DNA of 42,500 bases. It comes from Entophlyctis helioformis (lineage: Eukaryota; Chytridiomycota; Chytridiomycetes; Chytridiales; Chytriomycetaceae). Positions 1 through 10,401 of this stretch are shown here, in pieces. The position numbers were made by a program, and so were the translations under genes. The stretch is taken from assembly GCA_025526915.1 (NCBI GenBank), contig JAHLKH010000204.1, forward strand, positions 1 through 42,500. Direction: 5' to 3'. A model generated the notes under the pieces. The model made no database searches, was not told the DNA's origin, and worked only from the letters and a program-made list of their open reading frames with translations. Positions within the stretch are counted from its first letter, which is position 1. The number at the start of each line of letters is the position of its first letter.

Positions 1-315
1 CTGGATGTCGCACAGCTGGACGCCAGCAAACTGCGGCCGGGCAAGCTGGCAGATCTGCCGTCAGCACCTCTGATGTCTGCTCATGTGGCTGGCTGTCTGC
101 ATGGCGACTGCGACTGCGACAACAACGGTGACCGGACGCACAACATCGGCAAGGGCAACAAAGCCGTCGGGCCGCATGGGAATGCCTTCCTTGGCTGCTC
201 CATGGCGCAGCAGATACGAGAGCGACTTGGACAGCCGGACCTGCGGGCTGTCGTTGTCTCGGCCTCGCACTCGGCCTCGTGAGCTGCCCGACTGTGCTCT
301 CGATGAAGCCGACAT
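1..315 (-). CDS. TPT1: tRNA 2'-phosphotransferase, 5' part (runs off the window)
   Basis: Tpt1/KptA removes the splice-junction 2'-phosphate from ligated tRNA by transferring it to NAD+, the last step of fungal tRNA splicing. Exon 1 is 142-315 (58 codons) and carries the family's N-terminal block: VRLSKSLSYLLRHG followed by GIPMRPDGFVALADV. The Arg-His pair (R37-H38) corresponds to the first two catalytic residues of KptA. A GT-AG intron fits at 55-141. Exon 2 (1-54) continues as ICQLARPQFAGVQLCDIQ, matching the next conserved stretch, and runs off the left edge. The start is the first ATG before the conserved block; the first 25 residues are a Ser/Arg-rich leader. The gene is divergent from the DUF2236 gene starting at 466, with a 150-bp shared gap. 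Identification is firm; the exon join is by phase and family alignment. Confidence 0.85.
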
Positions 316-465
316 TGTCCGTCACCCGAATCGGCCGAACGTGGAAAATTTGCCAACGTGACGCTTTTTGAACGAGGCGCTCTACTTTCCTTCATCGACG
401 CAGACGCAGCCCTCGACGCCGCCGTCGTCATCGACCTCGAACCTCGACCGCCAACAGCAGCCAAC
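316..465. promoter_or_regulatory. Short shared promoter gap, TPT1 / DUF2236-1
   Basis: Only 150 bp separate the two divergent start codons, so both promoters must lie here or overlap the coding ends. I see no TATA box. From about 350 rightwards the sequence resembles the region upstream of the inverted DUF2236 copy (to about 18,760), including an AACGTGACG block and a CGACGCAGACGCAGCCCTCG block, so part of this promoter was duplicated with the gene. Confidence 0.5.
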
Positions 466-1810
466 ATGGACACTGGCCTTCTTGCCGTCATCATCGTGGC
501 CGTGGCGCTGATTGCGTACATGGTGTATGTGGCCACGCAGCGCTACCGCCTATACAACAAGGCCGCCTCCATGCCCTTCCCAACCGACGACAACCTCAAT
601 GCGGCTGACGAGGTTGTGGCTGCGCTGGCGTATCTCGAGTTCCCGTTCCTGCAGACCAAGTCGCTCGAGTTTGGCTTCTTCAAGACGTACGGCATCCCGT
701 CCATCTCCAAGCTGCTGCTGGCGACGGGCGAGATGACCAGCTTCTGCGAGCGCCGGCTGGTCGACACGGAGCTGCTCGTGCGCGAGTTCTCTGAGCGGCC
801 GCTCAGCAGCGAGCGTGCACAGACGGCCATCCGCCGGATGAACCACCTGCACTCCAAGTACAAGATCAGCAACGAGGACTATCTGTATGTGCTTGCTGTG
901 TTTATTGTCGAGCCTGTTCACTGGGTGCGCAAGTACGGCTACCGCAAGATGCACCCCAACGAAGTCCAGGTGAGTGTGTGGTTGTGTGTGGTTGTGTTTG
1001 CATGTGTGTGCTTGCGTGTGCCGTGTGCTTGCGTGTGCTTGCGTACTCACTCGATCGTGGGATTGACGCCTCGTTTTGACGCCACCGAATGCCGCTTCGC
1101 TCGCTGTGCGGCATGTCTGTGCGGCCACAACAACAACGACGACGACATGACAACAGGCAAACTACGTCCACTGGAGGTCGATTGCTGTGCGCATGGGCAT
1201 CACCGACATCCCGCCGACGTTCGAGGCCGTCGAAAAGTACATGACGGTGAGTGGATGGCTGCGACTGATGCACACGCTTGCCACGCTTGCAACACTTGCA
1301 ACGCTTGCCACAGAGCACTGATCTGACCATGAACACTCGCACAATAACTCGCAGGAGTTTGAGGCACGCAAGATGGTGTTCAGCGAGTCCAACCGCAAGA
1401 TTGGCCAGGCGACGATCGACGAGTTCCTGAGACCGTTCCCCAAGTTTCTGCACGGGATGGGCCAAACTGCCATCTACGCCCTGTCGCCGCCCAACCTGCG
1501 CGCTGCAATGGGATTCCCTGACCCGCCGTTTGGCCTCCACGCCGTGCTGTCCGGATGCCTCACGCTCGCGGGTCTGTTTGTGCGGTTCTTTATGCTGCCG
1601 CGCACCAAGCCCACGTACCGCACGGGCAAGGGCACGGGCAAGGATGGCGGCGACGGCAGGGAGACGATGTGCCCGGCGTTCAGAGTGTACGACTCGGATA
1701 TCCGCATGAGCGGGTACCGCGTCGACGATCTTGGCCCCAAAAAGTACGAGGGCGACGGCGGCCTCGGCGAGCTGCACACCGAGCGGCCCAACTCGTTTGC
1801 GGCCTTTTGA
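466..1810 (+). CDS. DUF2236 / mpaB-type ER-bound oxygenase, copy 1
   Basis: Predicted 349-aa protein of the mpaB/rubber-oxygenase catalytic domain family (DUF2236), whose characterised members are heme or metal oxygenases acting on isoprenoid chains; the substrate here is unknown. Exons are 466-969, 1157-1246 and 1355-1810, both introns phase 0 with gtgagt donors. An N-terminal hydrophobic segment (residues 4-24) suggests an ER anchor. The core has the family layout: FPFLQTKSLEFGFFKTYGIP, then RRMNHLHSKY (H127 and H129, candidate ligands) followed by a VEPVHW helix, YVHWRSIAVRMGITDIP in the 90-nt exon 2, and a C-terminal half ending LPRTKPTYRT. The ATG at 466 is used because the inverted copy keeps it. 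The introns are GT-rich. It heads a tandem array with 2297-3840 and 3971-5511. Confidence 0.85.
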
Positions 1811-2241
1811 GCGTCGCTTGTGTGTCGCTTGTGTCGTCGAGTGCATCCAATACATCCCATACATCCAATACATCCCATACAACCCGCTGTGCACTCGCGG
1901 CGTCTGGCACTTGCAGTCCCCGCTGGATGGGATTGCGGACTGCACGCCAACTGTATCTCCGCTCTGTGCCAGGTCCAGATAAGCGAAATGAAGGGGGGAG
2001 GAGCCACGACCCGTGCCATGCGGTGCACACACGGCGGCCACATGGCCAGGCGCAGCATGGACGGGCGTGCCACGTGTGACTCGTGTGCAATGAGCCAGCC
2101 TGCGGGCCAGTGCGATGCGCAGGCGATGGACGGGCGATGGACGGGCGAAGGCGCTGGGCAGACAGCCCCATCCGCTTTCCCATAAAGCTTGCGCTGATCC
2201 CCGCCCCTGCTCGACGACAGGAGCAACCACAACCACCACCA

Positions 2242-2296
<55 letters not shown>
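1811..2296. other. Intergenic with CATCC(A/C)ATA repeats and a (CA)25 tract
   Basis: This 486-bp gap has no credible gene. At 1847-1889 a short unit (CATCCAATA / CATCCCATA) is tandemly repeated; the inverted copy downstream of 17363 has fewer units, and the duplicated block ends around 1900. An uninterrupted (CA)n tract of about 25 units spans 2243-2292 and stops four bases before the next start codon. Reading frames across this gap are microsatellite or antisense artefacts. Confidence 0.7.
2243..2292. repeat. (CA)25 microsatellite abutting a start codon
   Basis: A pure CA dinucleotide run ends at 2292, followed by AAAG and the ATG at 2297. It would form most of the 5' leader of DUF2236-2. 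The CDF gene has a similar CA run just upstream of its ATG (on the minus strand, 17160-17189). Confidence 0.95.
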
Positions 2297-3840
2297 ATGG
2301 GCATGAGCGAGCTGCTTGGACAGATGCTGGGCGATGTGAGTCTTGGTGTCTGCTGCAGCCAGCCAGCCAGCCAGCCACGAACGTGCACTGACCCATCGAC
2401 GGCGACGACGACGACGACGACGACCACCAGAACCCAGACAAGAAGGGCGCCGAAAAGAACCCGCTGCTGGGCCTGGCACTGCTGGGCCTGCTGACGGCCT
2501 TGATGTACATGGTGGGCCAGATCACGCTGCGCTTTGTCAACCGGGACGTGACTCTGCGCCGCAAGATGCCGACGCTGGCCGCCGAGGACGCCGAGGCGCT
2601 CTCGTACATCCACAGCCAGACGCTCTATGTCGAGTTTCCGCTGCTGGCCCGCACCGCCTTTGAGCTCGCGCTCCTCAAGGCGTGCGCCATCCCGGCCCTT
2701 TCGGGTCTCGCCAGCCCCGCCAAGACAACGACGGGCGGCAGCAAGGCGGGCAGCAAGACGGGCGGCAAGAGCGGCAAGACGCTCGCGGGCGAGAGCGACG
2801 TGGACGGCAAGCATGTCGTGGCCAGCCTGGATCTGCTGCTGCGCGAGATGACGGAGCGGCCGCTGACGAGCGAGCGGGCCATGGACGCCGTGCGCCGGGC
2901 CAACCACCTGCGCGCCGTCTACGGCGTGGCCAACAAGGAGATGGTGTACCTGCTGACGCTGCTCATGGTCGAGCCGATGCGGCTGATCAAGGCCCACGGC
3001 TTCCGTCCGCTGCTCGAGCGTGAGGCTCAGGTGTGTATTCTGCTTGGCGTGTCTGGCTCGTGATTGTGCACCACGAGGTTCGTGCGCCACCGTTGGACTG
3101 ACGACGATGTCTGCCCGATCTGTGCTTGCGTCGATCCCTCCCACCACCACCACCACCACCTGCCAGGTGCACTACATGTTCCTCTCACAGCTCGCGGAGC
3201 GCATGGGCCTGACCGACGTGCCCGCCACGCTGGGCGATGCCGAGACCTACCTCGAGGTACGCCATGCACAGACCCATATGCGTGTACATACACACACAGA
3301 CGTCTAACCACACTTGCCGTCGCCCGATCCCCGATCCGGCCTGCACAGGACTACGAGGCCAAGTACATGAAGCCAGCACCGACCAACAAGCCAGCCGCCG
3401 ACGCAACCATCGGGGCGATTCTCTCCACGTACACGGGCGTCTCCCGCCCGCTGCTGCGCCAGTACATTTACGCGCTGTGCAGCCCGCGCCAGCGCGCGGC
3501 TCTCGCCATGCCCGACCCGTCGCCCCTCGCCAGCCGGCTCCTGCAGCTGACGTTCCGCTCGCTCGCGTTTGCGTCCATGTACCTGCTGGCGCCGCGGTTC
3601 CAGACCAACCACCGCACGGCGGCCCTCCCTGTCCCTGCCGACAGTAAGACCAAGACGGCTGGCCGGTTTGTTCCCCGCTATGTGGCGTACGATGCCCGCG
3701 CGTACGTTGATGGCTACGCGAGCGTCGCTGAGATTGCCCCCACGCCGCGTGCGGCTGACGGCAAGCTTGGCAAGATCTATGGCGTCGACGAGACTGTTGC
3801 TGTTGCTGCACCTGCTGCGGCTGCGGCCATCTCGGCGTGA
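2297..3840 (+). CDS. DUF2236 / mpaB-type ER-bound oxygenase, copy 2
   Basis: Predicted 406-aa paralogue of the gene at 466. Exons are 2297-2335, 2431-3030, 3167-3256 and 3349-3840, all introns phase 0. A 13-codon first exon (MGMSELLGQMLGD) is followed by a membrane segment LLGLALLGLLTALMYMVG. The 90-nt exon (HYMFLSQLAERMGLTDVP) and flanking phases match copy 1. Differences are a Gly/Lys/Ser-rich insert encoded near 2720-2800, and replacement of the copy-1 NHLHSKY by NHLRAVY, so only one of the two candidate histidines remains. The last exon keeps the family C-terminal half (SRPLLRQYIYAL, LAPRFQTNHRT) and ends in an Ala-rich tail. An AATAAA lies at 3919-3924. Activity is uncertain because of the lost His; the family call is firm. 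Confidence 0.8.
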
Positions 3841-3918
3841 AGTGTCCCCCTCCCTATCCCCTCCGTCGCACACCACCCCGACTGCCCTGCGTTCCCCTGT
3901 CCTTTGCTCTTGTGAAAG

Positions 3919-3924
3919 AATAAA
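3919..3924 (+). terminator. Poly(A) signal of DUF2236-2
   Basis: A canonical AATAAA sits 79 bases after the TGA at 3838-3840 and about 45 bases before the next gene's ATG at 3971, marking a very compact junction. Confidence 0.6.
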
Positions 3925-3970
3925 CGATCCTTCTAATGCTGTCACGACGACGGGTTTGTCTTGTTGCCGC

Positions 3971-4691
3971 ATGGCCGACAACTTGCACGAGTACCATGGC
4001 CCACAGGGCGTCCAACACCACGTCGATGGCAGTGGCGAGCCGGACGACACGCTGGCGTCGGCGCTGGCAACGGCCGTGTCGACCCTCGCCGTGTCGCTCG
4101 CCATCTTCTACATGGCGCTGGTGACTGCACAGCGGCACGCCCGGTCCACGTCGCTGGCCGACACGGCACAGTCGTCCTCGCCCACCCAGTCGTCCTCACA
4201 TTCACCCTCTCACTCACAGCAACACATGCTGGTCACCGTGGCGCTGGGCATGGATTTCCCCGTGTGGGCGGCGGTCGCCGTGCGCAGCGCCTGGCTGCGG
4301 CTGTTGGCGGGCCGCTGGATGCGCGGGCGGCTGCGGCAGGTGGCGACGACGGCGCAGACGGTGGCCAGCGCCGTGCCCAGCGACGACGACGTGCGGCAGA
4401 TGCTTGACGCGGCGGACCTGCTGCGCGCGGAGCTCGTCGAACGGTGGCGTGCGGAGCAACAGTAGTGGTAGTAGCAGTGGTAGTGGTAGTGGTAGTGGTA
4501 GTAGTAGTAGTAGCGAGCGCTGGCGAGACGCTGCGGGACGGCTGTGGTGGCTGCTGGACGCGTATGGCGTGCCCGACGACGTCACGATCGAGGCGATGGG
4601 CCGCGTCGTGGACGAGACGGTGGGCGTGGTGCGGCGTGTTGGCTGGCGGCGGCTGACGGCCGACGAGACCGAGGCAAGTGGGACGCGTCTT

Positions 4692-4739
<48 letters not shown>

Positions 4740-5511
4740 GATGTGGTGCACGCGCTCGGTGGGCATGCATGCGGACTGACGGTGCGTGAACGCTGCAGGC
4801 CGTGTACGCGGTCTGGGCGACCGTGGCGGCGGCGCTGGGCCTCGACGGGTTTCCCGGCCACCTATGCGTCGATGCAGACATGGCTGAGCGTGAGTGGCAT
4901 GCGCGAGCGTGTGAATGTGTGTGTGTGCTCGTGCACTGACATGGTGACTGGGCTAGGATCGCGATGTGCTCGAGGCGGCCCATGCCAAGGCGGATGAGCG
5001 TGACGGCGACGGCGACCTGGCCGGAAAGGACGCCGAGCGGGCATCGCAGATGCCGAGCTGGCACGCACCATGCAGCGCCAGACGTGCAGACTGATCCTGC
5101 AGGCACCCATTAGCCCCGGCGCACACACGCTCGCGCAGTCCGTGTCCACGGCCCTGATTCTCACGTCCCTGCCGCCCGCCGCCCGCGCGCATCTGGGGCT
5201 GCCCTCCGCGACCTTTGCATCGCGCATGCTTGTGCATGCCACGGCCCTTGTACAGCGGCTTGTGCGGTTCTTTGTGCTGCCGCGCACGGTCGCGCGACAC
5301 CGCACGCAGGCTCGTCGCACGCCGGACGGCCGCTGTCTGTCTGCCTACGACGTGTACGGGAGTGCGGCGTATGGCGTTGCGCGCGGGGGTACGACATCCG
5401 CCGGTTGGGGCCGGTGAGTGTTGCGGGCGATCGGAGCGTGGGCGAGCTGCAGCCGTATGGGCCGCGTCGGTGTCGTCGTCGAGTTGTCGCCGCTGTCTTG
5501 TTGCCAATAAA
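3971..5511 (+). pseudogene. Decayed third DUF2236 / mpaB copy
   Basis: A diverged family member that no longer reads through. The first part (3971-4465, MADNLHEYHGPQG..., with a hydrophobic segment) runs in one frame and stops at a TAG inside an AGT/GTA repeat near 4465. The family continues one frame over from SERWRDAAGRLWW. A GC-AG intron (GAG|gcaagt at 4674, acceptor at 4798) sits where copies 1 and 2 have theirs. The next exon (4799-4889) is 91 nt instead of 90 and changes frame at GLDGFP / ATYASMQTWLS. The last exon starts at 4957, shifts near 5040 into ELARTMQRQTCR, which runs through LVRFFVLPRT, and shifts again near 5385 into YDIRRLGP. The NHLH motif is replaced by LWWLLDAY, so the candidate ligands are gone. 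An AATAAA remains at 5506-5511. Consensus errors could explain some shifts, but four plus motif loss favour a pseudogene. Confidence 0.75.
4694..4737. repeat. (GT)n microsatellite in an intron of the DUF2236 pseudogene
   Basis: A run of about 21 GT units fills the start of the GC-AG intron between 4674 and 4798. The introns of copies 1 and 4 are also GT-rich but imperfect. Confidence 0.95.
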
Positions 5512-5570
5512 CCGCGAGCGATCTCTTCACTCGAGAAACCCGCGCGCATTCAAGCCAAACGAACGCACGC

Positions 5571-8527
5571 ATGTCTCAGCGACGACCAGGCAGGCGCTGG
5601 CAACAGCAGCGGCAGCAGCGGCAACACACACAGCAGAAGCCAGACGCCCAGGCGCATCCGCCAGGTCGCCAGGCCGCAGGCTCGTCGGCCTACCGAGACC
5701 GGCCAGACTCGCCGCACCGGCCGCCGTCCATCTCGTCGTCGTTCCCACCGCAGCAGCCGACGCTCGACCACTACGGGCGGCCACGGCCCGGCCAGCACCT
5801 GCATCTCGGCGCAGGCGGCATGGGCGGTGCGTCTACCAGCTGCGTACACGACGGGCTACCACCACCATGCCCACAACACGCACCAGCCGCACGTTATCCA
5901 GCAGGGCTTCACGCGGCAGACGATAGCAGGCGTGACGACGGGGATGACGGGGCTGGCGAGCGGCGGCCAGCTGCCGTCGCGGTCGCGCGTGGGTGCCCCG
6001 CAACGCACCACCAAGACGACGCAGAAGCTGGTGCTGTTTCCCGAAGATGCCGACGGTGGGCCGCTGGCCACTCTCCCAGAGGCCCCTGCCGGCACGCTCT
6101 TTTTTGATGTCGGCGATGTTGGCGCAGGCGGGTTTGCCGACGAGGGCGGTGAGGGCGGCGAAGGCGGCGGCGTGCGGTGGGGGACATACGATGACCAGGG
6201 CGAGGGCCGGGCGTTTGTCGACGAGCGATCGTACGTCGCTGGCGCGGCACGCACGCTGGCTGAGCGGCAGAGCAAGGAACAGCGGCGAGGTCTCCCGCGA
6301 GGTGCATACGCCGTGCTTGTCTTGTATGTGTCCAGGTGTGTCTGCCCGTGCTGACCTCCTTTGGCCATGGTTATGGTTGGCTGCTCCAGTCACTTGCTAC
6401 TGCGTGTCCGAGACGGTCAAGATGGACGACGTCACGCGGTACTTGCGCGATACGCACGGCGTGCTGTCCAAGCAGTACGACGAGTGTCTGTATTTCTACT
6501 ACGAGCCGGCGATGAAGGCCAAGATCTTCACGTCATCGCCATCGTCGGCCTCATCGTCGCCTCGCGGTCAAAGTACGGCGGCGTCGACACGGGAAGCAGT
6601 GCCGGTGATGCGAGCGGGCTGTATGCCGGGTACGCGTCTCTGCCTGCGACTGCGCGATCGGCCATGGGCGGCCGGCCCGGTGCACAAAAGGGCCTGCTGC
6701 TGCCTCGATCGGCACCTGAGCATTTACTCGCATCGACACCGGTCGGCGGACAACGACCAGGCAGCCGCGCCGTGCAGCCTCCTGACGGTGAAGCCGGTGG
6801 CGAGCGCGGCCGCGCAGAGTCTGAGCCCGTGCTGCAGCTGCCGGATGGTGGCAGCCCAATGCAGGCAGGTGTGCAGCAGCCAGACAGCCAGCTGGCGGAC
6901 GCGCGCATCGAGCGCAACCGCGTCACGTTTGCAGCGCATATTGCCGAGACGCGCAGCTTGCAGGACAGTGAAGGTGGCCATGGCGACGACGACGAGCGGG
7001 CAGAGCATGAGCGGCAACACAGCGGCCAGCAGATCAACGTGTGAGTTTGGGGGTGTTTTATTGGGGGGTATGGCACGGTTAGCGAGGATATGTGTTGACT
7101 GACTGGGTGACTGATTGATTAACGGCCAACTTGACAGTGACAGCACGCAGCGGCCGGGAGAGCCGCCGTCGCCACAGCTGATGCCCGGCGTGTATGCAGA
7201 CTTTCCAGAGCATTCACGCGCCGAGTACGGGCGGCCGTCTGCGGGCGATGGCGGCGTCGGTGTCGACAGCAGTGGCAGCGGCAATGGCAATGGCGGAGCA
7301 AAGGCACACGGCAGCGGTGCAGGGACGAGCAGCAGTCCGTCTGGCGGTGCGGCCATGGGCAGCGCGGGCGGAGGCAACGGCAGCGGGGCCAACGACACGA
7401 GCGGAAGCCGACACGGCAAAGAGGGCGGGGATGAAAGTGGCGGGGGCGGAAGTGGCGGGGGCGGAGGTGGCGGCGGGGGCAGTGTGGCAGGGCTCACGAT
7501 GGCGGCCCAGTCGCGCAACGCGCAGCAAGCAGGGCGTGCGAGCGGGAGTGCGAGCGGGATGGAGCCTGGCGTCGTGTACTCGTGGATGAACCGCAGCGAA
7601 GTGTTTCTGTTTGACTATGGCGTGGTGGTGCTGTGGAACTTTGCGGCGGCCGAGGAGCGGCAGTTTCTGTCGCTGATCAGCAAGTACACGGCGGGATCGC
7701 TCGTGTCTGACGGTGAGTGACGCGTGCGTGTGTGAGTGGCGGGCGTGTCGTGGAGACTCACACGACACGGCACGACACGGCAGACGTCGAGGTGGAAGAC
7801 TTTCATTTCCAGTACGATCTTGCGGGGCCGTACCAGCCGCGGATCTTCAACGACATGATTACGCTCAAGAGCGGCAGCCCGCTCATCAAGCTCACGATCT
7901 CGCACGGGCTGGCGCAGTCGGTCAAGCTTGCGTACTTTGAGAATGTGATGGAGGCGACGATTGACGGGGCGACGCCGCTGCCCAAGATGATGGCGCGGTA
8001 CGGCGAGGTCAAGATGAGCCGCACGGAGATTATGAAGATTGTGGGGCAGCTGTTTAAGCTCAAGATGAATGTGAATCTGGTGTCGAACGTGCTGGGTCAG
8101 TCGCGTGTTGTTGTTGTGTTGTTGAGTGTTGTTGTGAGACTGAGACTGACTTTGTGTGGGAACAGACACGCCCGAGATCTTTTGGGCCGAGCCCGAGCTG
8201 GAAGGGCTGTACAATGCGATCCGAGGTACGAGATGGGTTGTGCCAGTGTGTGTGTAAGAGTGCCAATACCAATGCTCACATGCACATGCACATGGGGGCA
8301 CCTTTTGACGGCCAGGCTACCTCGAGATATCGCAGCGGGTCAAGCTGCTCAACTCGCGGGCGGACGTGCTGTCAGACCTGCTGGACATGCTGTCTGAGCA
8401 CCTCAACTCGAACGAGATGACGTACATTACGTGGATCATCATTATGCTCATCTGCGTGGCGGTAGTGATTGCGATAGGCGAGGTGGTGGTCAAGTTTATG
8501 CGGCTTGGGGCGGGGCTCGACGACTAA
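5571..8527 (+). CDS. Rmd1/Sif2/Rmd8-family (DUF155) membrane protein
   Basis: Predicted 768-aa member of the fungal Rmd1/Rmd8/Sif2 family (DUF155; relatives include mitochondrial RMND1). Proposed exons: 5571-5826, 5930-6301, 6390-6629, 6761-7040, 7138-7712, 7784-8095, 8166-8225 and 8316-8527; phases join to 2,307 nt. Landmarks in order: low-complexity Gln/Pro/His N-terminus; QRTTKTTQKLVLFPE, characteristic of the Rmd8 branch; VTCYCVSETVKMDDVTRYLR; a Gly/Ser-rich linker; SEVFLFDYGVVVLWNF, the DUF155 hallmark; SRADVLSDLLDMLSEH; and a C-terminal membrane helix TYITWIIIMLICVAVVIAIG with a short tail. Most splice sites are strong. The introns at 5827-5929 and 6630-6760 are inferred from phase and lie in low-complexity sequence, so they are less certain. 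Relatives act in sporulation or at organelle membranes; the biochemical role is unknown. Confidence 0.85.
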
Positions 8528-8845
8528 AGTTGTTTAGTGTTGCTGTTGTTGATGTCGGAGTTGATGATGATGATGTTGTTGTTGCTGTTGGTTGATGTCG
8601 TCGGAGTTGCTGTTTTTGCTGTTGTTCTATTGTGTCGGGGGTTGTGGCGCTGCTTTGTCGCGGTGGCGCACATTGTGGTGGCGCTCTTGCTCGCTTGCCC
8701 GCACAAATGTCGGAGGTTTGCACAAAGACGGCCCACTTTGCACAAATAGCAGCCCTTCAGTATCGCACGCAGTGTGTGTGTGGGACAGAGCAAGAGCGAA
8801 GAGCACGAGAGCGAGACTGCCAGCCAGCCAGCCAGCCAGCCAGCC
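8528..8845. other. Intergenic, TTG-rich then (CCAG)n leader
   Basis: This 318-bp gap holds the 3' flank of the DUF155 gene, a TTG/TGA-rich low-complexity stretch (8530-8640), and then a leader ending in CCAG/CAGC tetranucleotide repeats (8819-8845) directly against the next ATG. I see no TATA box or gene. Confidence 0.6.
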
Positions 8846-10224
8846 ATGGACACGTACGACAGCGCCTTCGAGAGCAACACCCACGACAACACTCTCAACA
8901 GCCACAGCAACAGCCAGCTGCTGGGCCGCCGCTGCCGCTCGCACTCGCTCGACAGTGAAGGCAACGACGCCCACCACAGCGACAATGGCCACAGCGACAA
9001 TGGCAACGACGCCCATCACAGCGACAATGGCCACAACCACAACCACAGCGAGCACAACCACAACCACCACAAGGCGCCGCCCCGCCGCGTGCGCTTCGAC
9101 CTGGCAGGCACCCGCAGCGGGCACACGCACGGCGCGGCCGACTACGACCGCACGGCCGCGGACATGGCCAAGATGACGTACAAGGACATGTTTGAGCTGC
9201 GTGAGTGCATCTGCCTGTGGTTGTCGAGGAGTGTGTGTGGTTGTGTGTGTGGTTGTGTGTGTGCTACGGTGTCTACGAGCGTACGAGAGAGTGTCTGCGA
9301 GTCGATGCATGGGACGGGTGTCTCACACGCACGCCTCTTGTTCTTGTTCCTCTCTCTTCGCTCTCTCCCTCTCGCTCTCCCTCTTCGCACTCGCACGCAC
9401 CGGCTGTCTGTCTCACGCCTCTCTCGGCCTCTCTCTCCGTGTCTCTCTCCCATCGACACTCTCGCCAGTCACGTTCCGCGCAGAGATGCGGCGCGCCAAC
9501 GAGGCCGAGGTTGCTTGTCGCTGCTCTGCCCAGGCTGCCCTCTCGGTCCAGCCTGCCCCGTCTGCCGCATCGGTCGCATCGGTCACCGAGCAACAACCAC
9601 AGCACCACACACCAGCCCCACCACGAACCACAGCCCCAACAACCACTGCCACTCTTGCTGCCAAGCACGTCTGTGTCTGTGTCTGCGCCTGTGCCTGTGC
9701 CCACTCCCTCTCTCTCGCACACGGCCACGCACACGGCCACACACACGGCCACACACACGGCCACGGCCACGCCTTGCTCAATGCCGCCCTCGCCCTCGCC
9801 CTCGCCCTTGTCGGAGATGGCTGTGTTGGTCACTCTCTCGCCCAATGCTGCTGCCATTTCAACACCCATCTCGAGTGCCAGTGCCACCACATCAACCACA
9901 TCAACCACAACAACATCCTCAGCCGCACTGGCTGCCTCGCCATCCGCCCTGTCCGCCCAGCTGCTCACCGCCCTCGACGTGGTCTACGGCGACCCCTTTT
10001 CCTTGGATCTGCCCTTGGACACGCACACGCACACGCACACACTCGCACTCACTGCCGATCGCTGCGCTACGCCCCCGTCGTTCAAGGCCGCCCACGTCGT
10101 CTGCGCCCCCGCCTCGCCCCCAGACTCGGTCACGTCGTACGCCCCAGACATTGTCACAAAGCACAACCTGCTCTCGCCAACCACTCCCAACTGCGACTCG
10201 GCCATTGACATTTCCTTTGCCTAG
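8846..10224 (+). CDS. Unrecognised His/Ser-rich protein with RVRF motif
   Basis: I do not recognise this protein. Proposed exons 8846-9200, 9469-9509 and 9616-10224 give 334 aa. Exon 1 is rich in His, Asn, Asp and Ser (residues 43-76, HNHNHSEHNHNHH-type), followed by KAPPRRVRFDLAG. RVRF (81-84) matches the RVxF docking motif of protein phosphatase 1 partners, which suggests but does not prove a PP1 regulator. The end of exon 1 and exon 2 form a charged helix (MTYKDMFELL / TFRAEMRRANEAE). The long last exon is Ser/Thr/Pro-rich (PSPSPSPLSE, TTSTTSTTTTSS), then a more structured SALSAQLLTALDVVYGDPF and a C-terminus ending DSAIDISFA. The first intron is well supported; the second (9510-9615) was chosen only to join frames, and 9633 is an alternative acceptor end. 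Confidence 0.55.
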
Positions 10225-10401
10225 TCCCTACTCCCTCGTTCCCTCTTTGTTGATGCCCTCTCCCCCCCCTTCTTGTTCATCTTGCGGCCTTGTTTTTATA
10301 GACTAGTTCATACTATCATTGTCGCTTCCGTTGCTTGCGTCTTGAAATCTCCCCTTGCCACCACAGACACACACGCAAAGACAGCGAGGACTGCCAGCGC
10401 C

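Noticed and set aside
902..3159. Long minus-strand open frames (525 and 561 codons) opposite the DUF2236 genes
   Set aside because: They are antisense to well-supported exons, read through the CA microsatellite as His-Thr/Val-Cys runs, and have no domain. GC-rich codon bias keeps the antisense open.
3971..5511. Third DUF2236 gene as a functional gene with unusual introns
   Set aside because: I could rescue none of the four frame changes by GT-AG introns, and the exon phases conserved in the paralogues place the indels inside exons.
5571..7040. Two apparent frameshifts in the DUF155 gene
   Set aside because: Introns at 5827-5929 (gtgcgt...cag) and 6630-6760 (gtacgc...cag) join the frames in correct phase, so no frameshift needs to be assumed.
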